Positions 1-6,166 of a DNA stretch of 8,656 bases are shown here, piece after piece. The DNA comes from Helicobacteraceae bacterium UBA6016. GTDB lineage: Bacteria > Campylobacterota > Campylobacteria > Campylobacterales > UBA6016. The stretch lies in assembly GCA_002428055.1 (NCBI GenBank), contig DIZY01000086.1, positions 2,918-11,573 on the forward strand. Direction: 5' to 3'. Position numbers and translations under genes: made by a program. How positions within the stretch are numbered: the stretch's first letter is position 1; every line of letters starts with the position of its first letter. The notes below the pieces were generated by a model. That model was not told the origin of the DNA. It did not search any database and worked only from the letters and a program-made list of their open reading frames with translations.

Positions 1-14
1 ACATTTATGTCCTT
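1..14 (-). promoter_or_regulatory. Ribosome binding site and start codon of a gene running off the left edge
   Basis: Read on the minus strand, AAGGA (plus positions 10-14) is followed after 5 bases by ATG (plus 2-4), and the window ends one base later. This sits 50 bp downstream of the actP stop. It suggests that the porin-yjcH-actP operon continues into another gene whose product cannot be seen here. The SD and spacing are good, but only the start codon is visible, so the call is tentative. Confidence 0.45.
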
Positions 15-16
15 GC

Positions 17-47
17 CGCCAAATACGGGCTTTGCTCATATTTGGCG
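17..47 (-). other. Intercistronic hairpin after actP
   Basis: A perfect 9-bp inverted repeat (CGCCAAATA at 17-25, TATTTGGCG at 39-47) encloses a 13-base centre. Four further pairs (27-30 with 34-37) can form after one mismatch. It begins 6 bases after the actP stop. No T-run follows on the minus strand; an SD and ATG follow instead. It therefore looks more like an mRNA-stabilising or processing hairpin, or an attenuation point within the operon, than a classic intrinsic terminator. Confidence 0.55.
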
Positions 48-53
48 TATAAC

Positions 54-1784
54 TTAATGTCCAGAAACGCCGTCGATACCGATACCTGTTTGAGCTCTGA
101 TATATTGAGCCTCAAACCCTTCTCTGTCTTGTTGTCCTCTAGCCGAATTGTCCATTTTTGAAACAATCCATGTCACAAAGAATGTAAGAGTCATAGAGAT
201 GATGGCAGGATTTTTGAGGCTGATAAACGCCTCTTTATTACCAAGCGCATCTTTCCATACCGCAGGCCCCATGATAACAAGGATAATAGCAGATATAAGA
301 CCTACCGTACCGCCCCATAGAGCGCCTTTTGTCGTTAGCTTGCTCCAGTAGATTGAAAGAAGTAGTATCGGGAAGTTAACCGATGCCGCAACTGCAAACG
401 CAAGACCGACCATGAAGGCAACATTTTGTTTTTCAAATGCAATACCTAGAAGGATTGCAAGAATACCAAGTACAAGAGTAGCTATTTTAGAAGCTTTCAT
501 CTCTGTAGCTTCGTCAACTTTACCTTTACCGATTACGCTAGCGTATAGGTCGTGGCTGATAGCCGATGCGCCGGAGAGCGTAAGACCTGATACAACCGCA
601 AGGATGGTTGCAAATGCAACAGCTGAAATAAAGCCTAGGAACAAGTCGCCGCCGACCGCTTTTGAAAGGTGAATAGCGGTCATATTGTCGCCGCCGATAA
701 GCGCTTTTTTGTCGCCTACAAGCACTTGTGAAGCGTTTGTATCGCTTACTATTGTTTGAAAGCCGTTAACTATACTTACAACACCTTTTTGGAAGTACGC
801 CGGATCCATAGCAAGAAGCGTGATAGCTCCAAAACCGATGATGAATGTAAGGATATAGAAATATCCGATAAGACCTGTCGCATAGAAAACTGATTTTCTA
901 GCTTCTTTTGCATCGCTTACCGTAAAGAATCTCATAAGAATGTGCGGAAGACCAGCTGTACCAAACATCAAGGCTAGGCCCAGAGATATAGCGTTCCAAG
1001 GGTCTGAGACGAGTCCGCCCGGTTCCATTATCTTCGTATGAGATTTGTGTATCTCCGTTGCGCTGTGGAACATGTTTTCAAAACTAAATCCAAAGTGAAG
1101 CATAACCATAAACGCTATGAATGTCGCACCTGAAAGCAGAAGCACCGCTTTTATTATCTGAATCCAAGTGGTCGCAAGCATACCGCCAAACGCCACATAA
1201 AGAATCATGAGTACACCGACAAGCACAACCGCTGTTGAGTAGCTAAGACCAAATAGTAGTTGGATAAGTTTACCCGCACCGACCATTTGAGCGATAAGGT
1301 AAAGGATTACCGTAACTATCGTACCCGCCGCCGCTATCGTCCGAATGTCTGTTTGTCTAAGTCTGAAAGACGCAACATCTGCAAATGTATATTTACCTAG
1401 GTTTCTAAGAGGCTCCGCAATCAAGAAAAGAATGATTGGCCAACCGACTAGAAAACCTATAGAGTATATAAGACCGTCAAATCCGCTCGTATAAACAAGA
1501 CCGGAAATACCCAGAAACGATGCAGCAGACATATAATCCCCCGCTATCGCAAGACCGTTTTGTTTGCCAGTGATTCCACCGCCCGCAGCGTAGAAATCTT
1601 TTGCTGTTTTCGTCTTTTTGGCTGCCCAGTATGTAATACCCAGAGTTGCGCCGACAAAAATAAGGAACATTACAATCGCATTAACATTCAGTGGCTGCTT
1701 GTCAACAGCGCCGTCAACACCACCTGCTGCAAACGCAGTTGCCGCAAGCGATAGAGCGGCAAGTATCATCAAAAATCTTTTCAT
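54..1784 (-). CDS. actP: Cation/acetate symporter ActP (sodium:solute symporter family)
   Basis: Inner-membrane symporter of the SSS family that couples uptake of acetate and related small monocarboxylates to a cation gradient. The 576-aa product starts with a signal peptide (MKRFLMILAALSLAATAFA) and then has about 13 hydrophobic segments. It closely matches what I recall of E. coli ActP: the NGLAIAGDYMSAASFLGISGLVY stretch near 76-98, GGMLATTWIQIIKAVLLL near 200-217, LMFGTAGLPHILMRFFTVSDA near 272-292, and the C-terminal YIRAQTG. It is about 27 residues longer than the E. coli protein (549 aa), mostly in a loop near 326-365. The ATG overlaps the yjcH stop (ATGA), so the two are translationally coupled, with AAGG in the end of yjcH as ribosome site. 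Substrate is inferred from family and from the yjcH partner. The family and gene name are secure. Confidence 0.95.
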   Translation of the reverse strand: MKRFLMILAALSLAATAFAAGGVDGAVDKQPLNVNAIVMFLIFVGATLGITYWAAKKTKTAKDFYAAGGGITGKQNGLAIAGDYMSAASFLGISGLVYTSGFDGLIYSIGFLVGWPIILFLIAEPLRNLGKYTFADVASFRLRQTDIRTIAAAGTIVTVILYLIAQMVGAGKLIQLLFGLSYSTAVVLVGVLMILYVAFGGMLATTWIQIIKAVLLLSGATFIAFMVMLHFGFSFENMFHSATEIHKSHTKIMEPGGLVSDPWNAISLGLALMFGTAGLPHILMRFFTVSDAKEARKSVFYATGLIGYFYILTFIIGFGAITLLAMDPAYFQKGVVSIVNGFQTIVSDTNASQVLVGDKKALIGGDNMTAIHLSKAVGGDLFLGFISAVAFATILAVVSGLTLSGASAISHDLYASVIGKGKVDEATEMKASKIATLVLGILAILLGIAFEKQNVAFMVGLAFAVAASVNFPILLLSIYWSKLTTKGALWGGTVGLISAIILVIMGPAVWKDALGNKEAFISLKNPAIISMTLTFFVTWIVSKMDNSARGQQDREGFEAQYIRAQTGIGIDGVSGH

Positions 1785-2098
1785 TCGCCCGCCTTTTTCA
1801 CTTCTTCTTTTACTTTTTCGCTAAGCGCATCAAATTCACTGTTTGCTCTTTTGGTATAAATACCCGTAAGAATAAATGAGAAGACTATGATTCCCATACC
1901 GATAGGAATACCCACGGTTGTCACACCGCCTGATAGCGATACGCCAAGGAGCTTTTTGTCAAACGCTATTACAAGAATAAACGCATAGTACATAACAAGC
2001 ATCACTGCCGCAAGCTTCAAACTAAAAGAAGTTCTTTTGGCTATAAGCTCTTTATAGCTAGGGCTATTTTTTACTATCTCAACGATATTTGCTTTCAT
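1781..2098 (-). CDS. yjcH: DUF485 inner-membrane protein, YjcH-type partner of ActP
   Basis: Small membrane protein of 105 aa, the usual length for DUF485 (E. coli YjcH is 104 aa). It has two hydrophobic segments, about residues 27-46 and 62-82, and family hallmarks that I can align by eye to YjcH: the N-terminal SPSYKELIAKR, then GIPIGMGIIVFSFILTGIY followed by RANSEFD. The charged C-terminal tail (EKVKEEVKKAGE) is probably cytoplasmic. DUF485 genes are typically found directly upstream of actP; the molecular role is not settled, with an accessory role in transport being the usual guess. Here its stop overlaps the actP start by 4 bp. Its SD (AAGGAAGAG) begins within the porin stop codon, leaving only 9 bp between the two genes, so porin, yjcH and actP are almost certainly one transcript. 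Confidence 0.93.
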   Translation of the reverse strand: MKANIVEIVKNSPSYKELIAKRTSFSLKLAAVMLVMYYAFILVIAFDKKLLGVSLSGGVTTVGIPIGMGIIVFSFILTGIYTKRANSEFDALSEKVKEEVKKAGE

Positions 2099-2107
2099 GC
2101 CTCTTCC

Positions 2108-3442
2108 TTAAAAGTTATAGTTGGCGATAAATCTATACTCATTCCAACTTGTTGTTTGCCCGCTAGCTTCTTTTCTGAAGTCATTCGGGAAGTTGCCTCT
2201 AAGTCTCAGTTGAAGATTTTTTATTCCGGCATCGTTATAGATAATGTCGAATCCAGGCTCGCTAGTCGTTACTTTTTTTGTATAGCTATTATCTGTTCCT
2301 ACTTTAAATGAAGCGTAATAAGCAGAAGCAGTTATGTCTTGACCTAATGCGCTTTTTAGGTTGTATCCTGCTGAAAGTTTGTATGCAGTAGTGTCTGCAA
2401 AGAATTGATGTCTGGTAACCATACCTTGCGTAAACGCAGGCATACCGCCCCATGGACTAAGCACACTACCGTTAAAGCTAGAACTGCTGTTTTTGCCTGT
2501 TGATGAGTATGCGGCAGCCGCATTAAAACTTCCTGCTTTCATAGCAAGCTGAGCGCCGTAATATGAAGCTGACGATAGATTTAGCGTATCGTGCATATCG
2601 CTCTCTTTGATGTACTGCACAGAGCCTGTCATAGTAGCCGCAGGATTTAGCAGACATTTCCAGCTGTAATCGGCTTGAGCATATACGGCGTTTAGTATCT
2701 CTTGCGCGTAATAATCCCACACTTGAAGAGTTAGCCCCGGTATGCCTTTGTAGATTACAGCAGCCGCAGCTACGCCTGAATTTTGCGCAGCATCACCAAG
2801 AGCCGCTTTGCCCATATTTTGGAAATATCCATTTTTATAATCAGTTCTATTACCGTAGCCGCCGGTTAGAGCCAGCTCGCCGCCGCCGTATGCATTGGCA
2901 AATGTTCCGTATGCTATTTTGCTTACATATGCGCCGATAAGAGTCGTATCTTTAATATCGCTATTAATCACAACGGCCGCCTCAAATAGGTTTGGAAGCA
3001 TTCTAGCATCATCGCTTCCAGCAAGAGGCGTATCTAGTTGTTGTCTACCGACCTTTACGGTCGTAGCGCCGAATTTGCCTTGCAAATAAGCTTGACCCAG
3101 ATATGACAAACTGTCGTCATTGCCGTCAAAAAGAGTTTTGTCGTTCTTTGCTGCAGTCGTACTTTCGTCATCTAATTTGTTCGATGTGTAAAATACCGCT
3201 CCGGCAGATATACCGTGAAGCGGCGCAGTTTCATAACCAATCTTACCGCCTAGCGCAAGACCGTCTCTGGTATAGTCGTTTGTGGCGCCGCCCTGAAAGT
3301 CATAAGCTCTGTTGATATAAAAAGTTCTTACTTGTCCGGAAACTTTTCCTTCCTTGAACATCTCGGCCATGTCGCTAGCCGCAAAAGAACCTATCGTAGC
3401 AACCGTAGAAGCCGCTACAAGGCTTAATACAATTTTCTTCAT
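2108..3442 (-). CDS. Outer-membrane porin, OprD-like family of Campylobacterota
   Basis: A 444-aa beta-barrel porin. It has a signal peptide (MKKIVLSLVAASTVATIGSFA, cleavage probably before ASDMAEMF) and then the EGKVSGQVRTFYI opening strand typical of OprD-like porins in Campylobacterota. The rest is alternating polar/hydrophobic strands rich in Gly, Tyr and Asn, ending in a C-terminal Phe (IANYNF), the outer-membrane insertion signal. I chose ATG at 3442 because AGGAG (plus 3451-3455) lies 8 bases upstream. A GTG at 3451 would give 447 aa, but it overlaps the SD and would put extra residues (MLW) before the signal peptide. It is the first gene of the operon with yjcH and actP, which suggests a role in passage of small carboxylates; that is inference. 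OprD members range from specific to general porins, so a substrate cannot be assigned. Confidence 0.88.
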   Translation of the reverse strand: MKKIVLSLVAASTVATIGSFAASDMAEMFKEGKVSGQVRTFYINRAYDFQGGATNDYTRDGLALGGKIGYETAPLHGISAGAVFYTSNKLDDESTTAAKNDKTLFDGNDDSLSYLGQAYLQGKFGATTVKVGRQQLDTPLAGSDDARMLPNLFEAAVVINSDIKDTTLIGAYVSKIAYGTFANAYGGGELALTGGYGNRTDYKNGYFQNMGKAALGDAAQNSGVAAAAVIYKGIPGLTLQVWDYYAQEILNAVYAQADYSWKCLLNPAATMTGSVQYIKESDMHDTLNLSSASYYGAQLAMKAGSFNAAAAYSSTGKNSSSSFNGSVLSPWGGMPAFTQGMVTRHQFFADTTAYKLSAGYNLKSALGQDITASAYYASFKVGTDNSYTKKVTTSEPGFDIIYNDAGIKNLQLRLRGNFPNDFRKEASGQTTSWNEYRFIANYNF

Positions 3443-3450
3443 CCATAACA

Positions 3451-3455
3451 CTCCT
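3451..3455 (-). promoter_or_regulatory. Ribosome binding site that decides the porin start
   Basis: Minus-strand AGGAG lies 8 bases before ATG 3442. It touches the competing GTG at 3451, which therefore cannot be served by it. Confidence 0.85.
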
Positions 3456-3473
3456 GTTTTGATTTACGAATTG

Positions 3474-3479
3474 ATTGTA
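3474..3479 (-). promoter_or_regulatory. Candidate -10 box of the porin-yjcH-actP operon
   Basis: Minus-strand TACAAT (5 of 6 to TATAAT) follows a T-run. It would place the transcript start near 3467 and give a leader of about 24 bases carrying the AGGAG site. No good -35 hexamer is present 17 bases upstream. That region is instead occupied by the 11-bp direct repeats at 3490-3507, as expected for an activator-dependent promoter or for the weak -35 needs of Campylobacterota sigma70. Confidence 0.5.
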
Positions 3480-3489
3480 AAAACTTTAT

Positions 3490-3507
3490 GTAGCAAAACC
3501 GTAGCAA
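3490..3507 (-). repeat. Two 11-bp-spaced direct repeats in the porin promoter (candidate regulator site)
   Basis: The plus strand shows GTAGCAA at 3490-3496 and again at 3501-3507, a period of exactly 11 bp; read on the transcribed strand these are TTGCTAC twice. A weak third copy (GTAAAAA at 3511) may extend it. The repeats sit about 10 bp upstream of the candidate -10. Two identical half-sites one helical turn apart is the usual layout for OmpR-family response regulators. The same 5-base core and spacing recur at the MCP promoter (5402-5434). Confidence 0.55.
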
Positions 3508-3587
3508 TGAGTAAAAAGGTGTATAAGAGGTGCGGATTTACATTTTTGTAGTGTATATTTGTAACATTATTGTCTTTTTTTGATGGA

Positions 3588-3613
3588 TGAGCCCCCAAAT
3601 AAACAGGGGCTCA
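3588..3613 (-). terminator. GC-rich hairpin between MCP and porin, possible terminator
   Basis: Perfect 8-bp inverted repeat TGAGCCCC (3588-3595) and GGGGCTCA (3606-3613) with a 10-base loop, 74 bp past the MCP stop. A second short hairpin (GCAAGAG at 3629-3635 with CTCTCGC at 3638-3644, one G-T pair) lies between it and the MCP. Position fits the end of the MCP transcript, but no T-run follows on the minus strand (the next bases are ATCCATC and then A's). It would therefore be a non-canonical or Rho-assisted end, or a processing hairpin. Confidence 0.4.
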
Positions 3614-3686
3614 AAAGAGCGGCTAGTCGCAAGAGTTCTCTCGCTGAAGAGCCATTTTACGGATTTGTTCGTTAATTAGGGCGCTA

Positions 3687-5378
3687 TTAGGCGGTCCTGA
3701 ATTTTGAAAGCTCAATATCTAGGCTCTCTGCTAGCCTTGACAGATGTCCTGCGGCAGCGCTTATCTCTTCCACGCTTCTAGCATTTGTTTTTGCTATCTC
3801 GGCAATATTTTCAATTTTACCTAGCAACTCTCCAGTTTTTTGATTGCCCTCGGCGGCGTGCTTGGCTGTTTTCTGTGCGGTTTCCGCCGTCTTGCCGATG
3901 CGAAAGCTTGTCTCGTTCATCATCCCTTCAAGAATTTTTGCTTTTTCGCCGACCCTCTCCACGCTCCGTGCACTTTTTGACATTGAGTCGGTGGCGTCAT
4001 TCACCGACTGTACAATGACAGAGATTGTAGCGTCGGTCTCGGATAGACTTTTTTGCGTTCTCTCCGCAAGCTTTCTCACCTCGTCGGCGACAACAGCAAA
4101 ACCGCGCCCGTGTTCCCCTGCCCTAGCCGCCTCTATCGCCGCATTTAGCGCTAGTAGATTTGTCTGCTCGGCTATGTCTGAGATGACCGTAAGAACAGTT
4201 TTCACCTGCTCTGCCTCGTGCGAGAGTCTCTCAAGTTTGCTCGATAACTCCGTTTGCTCGTTAACGACATGCTGTAGCTCCTCCGAGACTTCTAATATGT
4301 TTTTTGCGGCAGTATTGACATTTTTGGATGTTTCCAAAATATCCCCCTCGCAATGCTTCAACTTCTCTTCGCTACCCTGTAGCGCAGATGATACCTCGCG
4401 AGACATCTCAGAGCCGTCTACGACTATCCTGCCCATTTCCTCGGTTCTTATGCCTATTTGCATACTTGAGGCTGAGAGCTCCATTGCGGTGGAGGCGTTT
4501 TCTCTAGCCGATTTTTTTGCCTCGTCGATAATGCCCCTAAAACTCTCCAACAATCCATTAAACACCCTAGCCACTTTCGATATTTCATCGTTTCCGCCAA
4601 CATCTATATTTTTAGAAAAGTCGTTGTTTTTTATTATGTCGCTCGCCGTACGCTCTATATTTGCGACTCTTGTGGTAATACTTTTTATAATCCACAAGGA
4701 GACAAAAAAGATAACAGTCATATATAAAAATACAATTATGGAAGATTCGATAAATCTGGCAATAGCCTCATCTTTTACATCGTCTACATATATACCGGAG
4801 CCTATTACCCAGTTCCAACCTTCAAGTTTTTTTACAAACGAGAGCTTTGGATATACCTCTTCAGTAGTTTTACCGTCAGCCAAAGGCTTAGGCCAGTTGT
4901 AGTTAATAAAACCGCTACCTGATTTTTTTGCTACTTCGTTCATTCCGATAAACAGATTTTTTTTGCCGTCTGTTTCGACTTTTTCGCCATCGATACCGAA
5001 CTGCATTGCGGTTGCGCATTCAAATTTTTTGGCGTCTAGCACCTTGCCGTTTAGCTTTGCGACAGTCGGGTGCATTATCATTTTCGGGACGGGATCGCCC
5101 ATATCCTGAATCCAAAAATACTCTTTCGACTCATATCGAATGGCTTTCAATGCGGCTATCGCCTCTTTTTGCGCCGCAGCTTCGTCCATTTCGCCGTTTT
5201 TACTTTTTGCCGCAAAAAACTCGGCAACTCCGTACGCTACATCTACGACATGTCTTGTTTTTAGTTTTCTTTCTTCCATCAAATTATGGTATGACAAATA
5301 TGTATTCAAACCCACCATCACAAAGCTACCCATAAAGGATAGCAACACTATCAACCATAACTTTAGCTTAATGCTCAT
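3687..5378 (-). CDS. Methyl-accepting chemotaxis protein with single-Cache (sCache_2) sensor
   Basis: Transmembrane chemoreceptor of 563 aa. TM1 spans about 7-29. The periplasmic domain (30-208) has sCache_2 hallmarks: KEYFWIQD near 85-92, an HP motif at 103-104, and EGWNWVIGSGIYVDD near 186-200. TM2 is about 209-231, HAMP about 232-285, then the signalling coiled coil with the conserved hairpin tip EQTNLLALNAAIEAARAGEHGRGFAVVADEVRKLAERT near 404-441, which contacts CheA and CheW. No C-terminal CheR-tethering pentapeptide is seen; it ends in SKFRTA followed by tandem stops (TAA TAG). I chose ATG 5378 because AGGAG (plus 5386-5390) is 7 bases upstream; a TTG at 5393 would lie on the far side of that SD. 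Several sCache_2 receptors (P. putida McpP, S. meliloti McpV) bind C2-C4 carboxylates. With the acetate-uptake operon adjacent, a carboxylate ligand is a fair guess but not shown. Confidence 0.93.
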   Translation of the reverse strand: MSIKLKLWLIVLLSFMGSFVMVGLNTYLSYHNLMEERKLKTRHVVDVAYGVAEFFAAKSKNGEMDEAAAQKEAIAALKAIRYESKEYFWIQDMGDPVPKMIMHPTVAKLNGKVLDAKKFECATAMQFGIDGEKVETDGKKNLFIGMNEVAKKSGSGFINYNWPKPLADGKTTEEVYPKLSFVKKLEGWNWVIGSGIYVDDVKDEAIARFIESSIIVFLYMTVIFFVSLWIIKSITTRVANIERTASDIIKNNDFSKNIDVGGNDEISKVARVFNGLLESFRGIIDEAKKSARENASTAMELSASSMQIGIRTEEMGRIVVDGSEMSREVSSALQGSEEKLKHCEGDILETSKNVNTAAKNILEVSEELQHVVNEQTELSSKLERLSHEAEQVKTVLTVISDIAEQTNLLALNAAIEAARAGEHGRGFAVVADEVRKLAERTQKSLSETDATISVIVQSVNDATDSMSKSARSVERVGEKAKILEGMMNETSFRIGKTAETAQKTAKHAAEGNQKTGELLGKIENIAEIAKTNARSVEEISAAAGHLSRLAESLDIELSKFRTA

Positions 5379-5401
5379 ATTAATGCTCCTCAACTTACAT
5401 G

Positions 5402-5434
5402 TAGCATTATTATAGCATTAATATAGCATTTCTT
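5402..5434 (-). repeat. Three 11-bp tandem repeats over the MCP core promoter
   Basis: The plus strand has TAGCAT at 5402, 5413 and 5424, each beginning an 11-bp unit (TAGCATTATTA, TAGCATTAATA, TAGCATTTCTT). The first two units differ at one position. Read on the transcribed strand the core is TGCTA, spaced as in the porin promoter repeat at 3490-3507. The middle unit contains the TATAAT -10, so a protein bound here would touch the core promoter. Confidence 0.65.
5409..5417 (-). promoter_or_regulatory. Extended -10 promoter of the MCP gene
   Basis: The minus strand carries TGCTATAAT, a perfect TATAAT (plus 5409-5414) preceded by TG one base away (extended -10). The start would fall near 5402, giving a leader of about 24 bases with the AGGAG site. 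No consensus -35 is seen. Because the box is made out of the 11-bp repeat unit, promoter and putative operator overlap. Confidence 0.6.
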
Positions 5435-5479
5435 AGGTATCGCTCAACAAAATTGTTACTTTTTTTGCAAAATAACTCT

Positions 5480-5512
5480 ATTTTTGTCACATTTTTGTCA
5501 CATTTTTGTCAA
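5480..5512. repeat. Three 11-bp tandem repeats (ATTTTTGTCAC) at the 3' end of the regulator gene
   Basis: Units at 5480-5490, 5491-5501 and 5502-5512; the first two are identical and the third ends AA in place of CA or AC. The TTGTCA core recurs at 5484, 5495 and 5506. This resembles the layout of a Pho box (TGTCA half-sites 11 bp apart), the classic OmpR/PhoB-family operator. The units encode the last residues of the response regulator and its stop, and lie about 70-100 bp upstream of the MCP -10, where an upstream activator site could sit. Replication slippage is the other simple origin. Confidence 0.6.
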
Positions 5513-6158
5513 GTTTGTAGCCAAGTCCTTTGGCATTTATAATCAAATCTTCTTTGAGAAGTTTTCTAAGGCGGTTAATCTCCGTGCGTATAGTAGCATC
5601 ATCGATGTCATCTCGTTCCCACACTCTACGACGAAAAGCGTCAAAATCAAAAGTAAAGCTAGTATTGGACGCTAAAAGGTCGATTATATGCAGATGTTTA
5701 CGGCTAAGCGCCTGCTCTTTGTTCTCATAATAAAGCGCTTTGTGCTTCTTATCGTAACGGTATTTTTGACTTAGTATCAAAATGTTTGAATTCTTACCCT
5801 CCATGAGCTTGAATATCTGACTGATTCTCAGCCATAACTCCTCTAATTTAAAGGGCTTCTTAAGATAATCGGAACAGCCTAGACTATATGCTTTCGTTAT
5901 ATCATCGATGTCCGTCATTGCGGTGATAAATATCACGGGTAGGTTTTTGTCTTTTTGCCTCACTTCATCCAGTAGTTCATAGCCGTTTAGCGTAGGCACA
6001 TTGATGTCTACGACAAGTACATCATACACGCACTCTCGTAAAGCCTCCAGAGCCTGCGCCCCGTCAAAAAAATCATCCACATTGCTCCCGTGCGCCTCCA
6101 AAAACTCCTTTATAGAGCTTCGAAGCATCGCCTCATCCTCAAGCAACAAAATTTTCAT
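5487..6158 (-). CDS. OmpR-family DNA-binding response regulator
   Basis: A 223-aa response regulator. The receiver domain (about 1-115) has the acidic pocket E7/D8, the phospho-acceptor D51 (in VVDINVP), T79 and K101 (in KKPF). The C-terminal winged-helix domain (about 125-217) has the recognition-helix region DDATIRTEINRLRKLL and the wing motif INAKGLGYKL. This is the standard OmpR/PhoB layout and length. The ATG follows AGGAG with 5 intervening bases; that SD begins in the stop codon of the kinase gene 8 bp upstream, so kinase and regulator are a cognate pair made from one mRNA. The last six residues (KNVTKM) and the stop are encoded by the 11-bp tandem repeats, so a change in copy number would alter the tail but not the DNA-binding fold. 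Targets are not known; the repeats at the porin and MCP promoters are candidates. Confidence 0.94.
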   Translation of the reverse strand: MKILLLEDEAMLRSSIKEFLEAHGSNVDDFFDGAQALEALRECVYDVLVVDINVPTLNGYELLDEVRQKDKNLPVIFITAMTDIDDITKAYSLGCSDYLKKPFKLEELWLRISQIFKLMEGKNSNILILSQKYRYDKKHKALYYENKEQALSRKHLHIIDLLASNTSFTFDFDAFRRRVWERDDIDDATIRTEINRLRKLLKEDLIINAKGLGYKLDKNVTKM

Positions 6159-6166
6159 CGTATCTC

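Noticed and set aside
3443..3451. GTG start for the porin, adding MLW before the signal peptide
   Set aside because: The GTG overlaps the only SD (AGGAG), so it cannot be initiated from it. ATG 3442 has proper spacing and gives a canonical signal peptide.
3844..4902. Long plus-strand open frame of 352 codons opposite the MCP gene
   Set aside because: It lies wholly antisense to a well-supported chemoreceptor. Its translation is Ser/Cys/Phe-rich with no recognisable domain, as expected for the complement of a coiled-coil gene, and no ribosome site was noted.
5379..5393. TTG start for the MCP, adding MRSIN
   Set aside because: The TTG lies upstream of the AGGAG site, whereas ATG 5378 is 7 bases downstream of it.
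5446..5457. AACAA-AA-TTGTT inverted repeat downstream of the regulator gene as terminator
   Set aside because: Five AT-rich pairs with a 2-base loop cannot form a stable hairpin and no T-run follows on the minus strand.
5437..5461. Possible sigma28 (FliA) promoter for the MCP, with CGATAC as -10
   Set aside because: Only 5 of 8 bases of the -10 match and the -35 is AAAA at best. The extended TGCTATAAT nearby is much stronger.
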